Origin: Paracoccaceae bacterium
GTDB lineage: Bacteria; Pseudomonadota; Alphaproteobacteria; Rhodobacterales; Rhodobacteraceae
Direction of reading: 5' to 3'
NCBI GenBank assembly: GCA_026982275.1
Contig: JALSHK010000463.1
Location: 1-9,079 of the forward strand
DNA: 9,079 bases
Shown here: in pieces, positions 7,203 through 9,079 of the stretch
How positions within the stretch are numbered: position 1 is the stretch's first letter
Layout of the letters: each line of letters begins with the position of its first letter
Notes under the pieces: generated by a model
What the model was told of the DNA's origin: nothing
The model's input: the letters and a program-made list of their open reading frames with translations, nothing else
The model's database searches: none
Position numbers and translations under genes: made by a program

Positions 7203-8324
7203 TTGAATAAATTTTTCAATACGTTAGCTTGCGCCAGTATGGCCACGCTTGCGGTATTATCCCTTCCGGCTCTGGCGCAGGAAGTGCGGATCAAAGACCT
7301 TGTCGAAATAGACGGGGTGCGCGGCAATGATCTTGTCGGTTACGGGCTTGTCGTGGGGCTGAACGGCACTGGCGACGGGCTACGAAATTCGCCCTTCACC
7401 GAAGAGGCGATGACCAATCTGCTGGAGCGGCTGGGGATAAATGTAACCGGCGAGAGCTTTCGTTCCAAAAATGTGGCGGCGGTGCTGGTGACGGCCAATC
7501 TGCCGCCCTTTGCGCGAGCTGGCGGGCAGATCGATATCACGGTTTCCACCATCGGGGATGCTAAAAGCCTGCTGGGCGGGACCTTGATCATGACCCCGCT
7601 AAATGCCGCAGACGGGCAGATATATGCGGTGGCCCAAGGCTCGGTAATCGCGGGCGGGGCTACGGCGGGTGGCGCTGCGGCCACTGTTACGCAAGGGGTG
7701 CCGACCTCCGGTGTGATCCCCTCTGGCGCGCGGGTGGAGCGGGAGATAAATTTCGATTTCAGCGCGGTTCGGCAAATGCGGTTGGCGTTACGGGATCCGG
7801 ATTTTACAACGGCGGCCAGAATCGAACGGGCGATCAACGACCGCTTCGGCGCGCCATTGGCGAGGATGCTGGATTCCGGCACAGTGGCGCTGAATCTGAA
7901 TCTGTCCAACTCGCCTTCACCTGCGCATTTGGTGGCGCTGCTGGAGAATATAGAGATAACGCCGGAACAGCGGGCACGGGTGGTGGTAGACCAGCGCTCC
8001 GGCACGATTGTGCTGGGGGCGGATGTTAAGATCAGCCGGGTTGCGGTTTCGCAAGGCGGGCTGACGCTTAGAGTCGAAGAATCCCCGATCGTGGTGCAGC
8101 CCAACCCGTTTACTATCGGAGGGCAACCGATTGTGGTGCCCAATACCAGAGCAACGATTACCCAAGATCCCGGCACGCAGATGGCGCTGGTGGAAACTGC
8201 GGTTTCTTTGCCGGCGGTGATCGAAGGGCTGAATGCGCTGGGCGTTGCCCCGCGCGATATGATCGATATCCTGAAGGCGATCAAAGCAGCTGGTGCCTTG
8301 CACGCGGAGTTTATTGTCCAGTAG
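7203..8324 (+). CDS. flgI: Flagellar P-ring protein FlgI
   Basis: FlgI assembles in the periplasm as the P-ring, the peptidoglycan-level bushing around the rod. It is secreted by the Sec route, not by flagellar export. Starting at TTG 7203 it has 373 residues; starting at GTG 7194 it has 376. A signal peptide is clear: a Lys-containing start, a hydrophobic core around LACASMATLAVLSL and a probable cleavage after LPALA, before QEVRIKD. The mature protein opens with the highly conserved blocks RIKDLVEIDGVRGNDLVGYG and LVVGLNGTGDG. It contains VVDQRSGTIVLGADVKIS and ends EGLNALGVAPRDMIDILKAI followed by KAAGALHAEFIVQ, the family's standard C-terminus. The length is normal. The gene is coupled to flgL through the shared stop/ribosome site. 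Its chaperone gene flgA and L-ring gene flgH are not in the window. Identification is secure; only the start is uncertain. Confidence 0.95.
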   Translation: MNKFFNTLACASMATLAVLSLPALAQEVRIKDLVEIDGVRGNDLVGYGLVVGLNGTGDGLRNSPFTEEAMTNLLERLGINVTGESFRSKNVAAVLVTANLPPFARAGGQIDITVSTIGDAKSLLGGTLIMTPLNAADGQIYAVAQGSVIAGGATAGGAAATVTQGVPTSGVIPSGARVEREINFDFSAVRQMRLALRDPDFTTAARIERAINDRFGAPLARMLDSGTVALNLNLSNSPSPAHLVALLENIEITPEQRARVVVDQRSGTIVLGADVKISRVAVSQGGLTLRVEESPIVVQPNPFTIGGQPIVVPNTRATITQDPGTQMALVETAVSLPAVIEGLNALGVAPRDMIDILKAIKAAGALHAEFIVQ

Positions 8325-8369
8325 TAGGGTGAATGCATTTCGCTGCGTCGACCCACAACGCCCAGTCAG

Positions 8370-8409
8370 GGGGGATTTGCGTTTGCGCAAGAGGGGGATG
8401 AAATCCCCC
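8370..8409. repeat. Inverted repeat downstream of flgI
   Basis: GGGGGATTT (8370-8378) pairs perfectly with AAATCCCCC (8401-8409) across 22 bases. The loop contains GCGTTTGCGC, which can form a small hairpin of its own. There is no T-tract on either side, so simple intrinsic termination is doubtful. Confidence 0.6.
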
Positions 8410-8435
8410 GTGATACCGAGCGTAGCGAGGCCAGG

Positions 8436-8481
8436 TTTGCCCCGCGCTTGAATTTGCGAAGCAAAGAAAGCGCGGGGCAAA
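8436..8481. terminator. Long nested hairpin, possible bidirectional terminator or repeat core
   Basis: TTTGCCCCGCGCTT (8436-8449) pairs perfectly over 14 bases with AAGCGCGGGGCAAA (8468-8481). The loop holds a second stem, TTTGC/GCAAA, around a GAA triloop (8453-8465). The result is one long hairpin of two stems with a small internal loop, the most stable structure in the window. It lies between convergent genes. There is no long T-run beside it, so a processing, attenuation or repeat role is as likely as classic termination. Confidence 0.6.
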
Positions 8482-8525
8482 GACAAGATTGCGGAGGAGG
8501 ACAGATCACAGCCTGTAACGCAGTC

Positions 8526-8599
8526 CGCCTTTCCCTCGGGGCAGGGTCAAAAATTCCCTTTATGGAAGCCTGGCGCACCCCACCCGCTCGGGAAAGGCG
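8526..8599. repeat. Distant inverted repeat with nested G/C pairs
   Basis: CGCCTTTCCC (8526-8535) is the exact complement of GGGAAAGGCG (8590-8599), 54 bases apart. Inner tracts (CGGGGCAGGGT on the left, ACCCCACCCG on the right) can also pair, so the arms and middle could fold as one domain. Confidence 0.5.
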
Positions 8600-8603
8600 C
8601 GGT

Positions 8604-8619
8604 TTTCAGCAAGCTGAAA
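8604..8619. repeat. Small near-palindrome
   Basis: TTTCAGC (8604-8610) and GCTGAAA (8613-8619) are separated by AA. They are enclosed by GCGCGG (8597-8602) and CCGCGC (8636-8641), which are also exact complements. This is the last structured unit before the fliP stop codon. Confidence 0.45.
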
Positions 8620-8642
8620 CACGGGTTGCCGCCGACCGCGCT

Positions 8643-9079
8643 TCATTGATAGCTTTGCACCAAAGCGCCCGCAATCAGTGACCAGCCATCGGCCAGCACA
8701 AAAAAAGCCAACTTGAATGGCAGAGCTATCACGGCGGGAGGGACCATCATCATGCCCATCGACATCAAGACGGCGGCGATGACCAGGTCAATGATGAGGA
8801 ATGGAAGAAAGATCAGAAAGCCGATCTCGAAGCCGCGCTGAATTTCGCTGAGCAGGAAGCTCGGGACAAGGATGCTGAGGGGCGTTTCGCCTTCCACCGG
8901 AGCGTAAGGCGCGGATTTGATCATCAGGTCAAGCGTTTCGGGCTGAACGCGACCCATCATGAAAATTTGAAACGGAGCGCGGATGTTGTCTATTGCCGCT
9001 TGGGTGCCGATGCTGCCATCCATAAGCGGCACCACGCCGCTATCCCATGCCTGATTAAACACCGGCGCCATCACAAACC
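8643..9079 (-). CDS. fliP: Flagellar export gate protein FliP, C-terminal part (5' end outside window)
   Basis: FliP is an integral membrane protein that forms, with FliQ and FliR, the core gate of the flagellar type III export apparatus, which exports FlgE, FlgK and FlgL encoded nearby. About 145 C-terminal residues are visible and the frame stays open through the right edge. Signature stretches are PLSILVPSFLLSEIQRGFEI, GFLIFLPFLIIDLVIAAVLM, SMGMMMVPPAVIALPFKLAF and FVLADGWSLIAGALVQSY. At least two hydrophobic membrane segments are present. Injectisome homologues (SctR) share much of this, but the flagellar surroundings and the close match to the flagellar DLVIASVLM-type core favour FliP. 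The stop is TGA at 8643-8645. The gene points towards flgI, so it belongs to a different transcript from motB-flgI. It is cut only by the window edge; no defect is seen. Confidence 0.94.
   Translation of the reverse strand, partial: FVMAPVFNQAWDSGVVPLMDGSIGTQAAIDNIRAPFQIFMMGRVQPETLDLMIKSAPYAPVEGETPLSILVPSFLLSEIQRGFEIGFLIFLPFLIIDLVIAAVLMSMGMMMVPPAVIALPFKLAFFVLADGWSLIAGALVQSYQ

Larger units (their letters stand above)
8325..8642. repeat. Structured intergenic block, probable interspersed repeat element
   Basis: These 318 bases between the convergent flgI and fliP hold no convincing gene but contain at least four perfect inverted repeats, listed separately, two of them at 8370-8409 and 8436-8481. 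The segment after the flgI stop (8324-8356), from GTAGGGTGAATGCAT to GTCGACCCAC, has imperfectly complementary ends and resembles small palindromic repeats common between proteobacterial genes. Open frames cross the block on both strands (for example 8448-8681 plus and 8366-8578 minus), but they lack family motifs and good ribosome sites and run over the hairpins. A mosaic of repeat units that also terminates flgI and fliP is the likely reading. Repetition elsewhere in the genome cannot be seen from here. Confidence 0.5.

Noticed and set aside
7340..8356. Minus-strand open frame of 338 residues across flgI
   Set aside because: It is a shadow of flgI, which is conserved over its whole length; the frame's start falls within the repeat block.
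8448..8681. Plus-strand open frame of 77 residues in the repeat block
   Set aside because: It starts within the loop region of the long hairpin, runs over two inverted repeats and into the end of fliP, and has no domain. Similar frames may be annotated in other copies if the block is a repeat family.

Overview
This window looks like the chromosome of a flagellated alphaproteobacterium, most probably of the Rhodobacterales/Rhodobacteraceae. This rests on the moderately high GC content, the compact run motB-flgE-flgK-flgL-flgI facing a convergent fliP, and two sites resembling the alphaproteobacterial CtrA box (TTAA-N7-TTAAC) ahead of motB and flgE. The assignment comes from reading the sequence and was not confirmed by a search.

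Bases 1-1340: the 3' part of recN (DNA repair, + strand) is followed by a tiny zinc-finger reading frame of the Ogr/Delta type that has not been noted in the larger frames. Next come a long hairpin that could terminate transcription from both sides and a tRNA-Thr(CGU) gene on the minus strand. Bases 1330-2331: pdxA (pyridoxal phosphate synthesis, minus strand) reads straight into the tRNA, and its stop codon lies inside the tRNA. Bases 2332-2434: a divergent control region between pdxA and motB holds a perfect CtrA box.

Bases 2435-8324: five flagellar genes on the + strand. They encode the stator protein MotB, the hook protein FlgE, the two hook-filament junction proteins FlgK and FlgL, and the P-ring protein FlgI. 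Spacing tightens along the run: 101 bases before flgE (with a second CtrA-like site), 24 before flgK, none before flgL, and flgL and flgI touching or overlapping. This fits an operon with translational coupling. The products sit in the stator, the hook, the hook tip and the outer rod bushing of one machine, and FliP is part of its export gate.

Bases 8325-8642: a 318-base stretch without a convincing gene lies between the convergent flgI and fliP. It is packed with inverted repeats and looks like an interspersed repeat element that may also terminate both transcripts. Bases 8643-9079: the 3' part of fliP on the minus strand, cut by the window edge.

No mobile-element genes, CRISPR array or unmistakably new multi-gene system is present. 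The observations most worth following are the Ogr/Delta-like microprotein frame, the pdxA-tRNA overlap, the CtrA sites and the structured repeat block.
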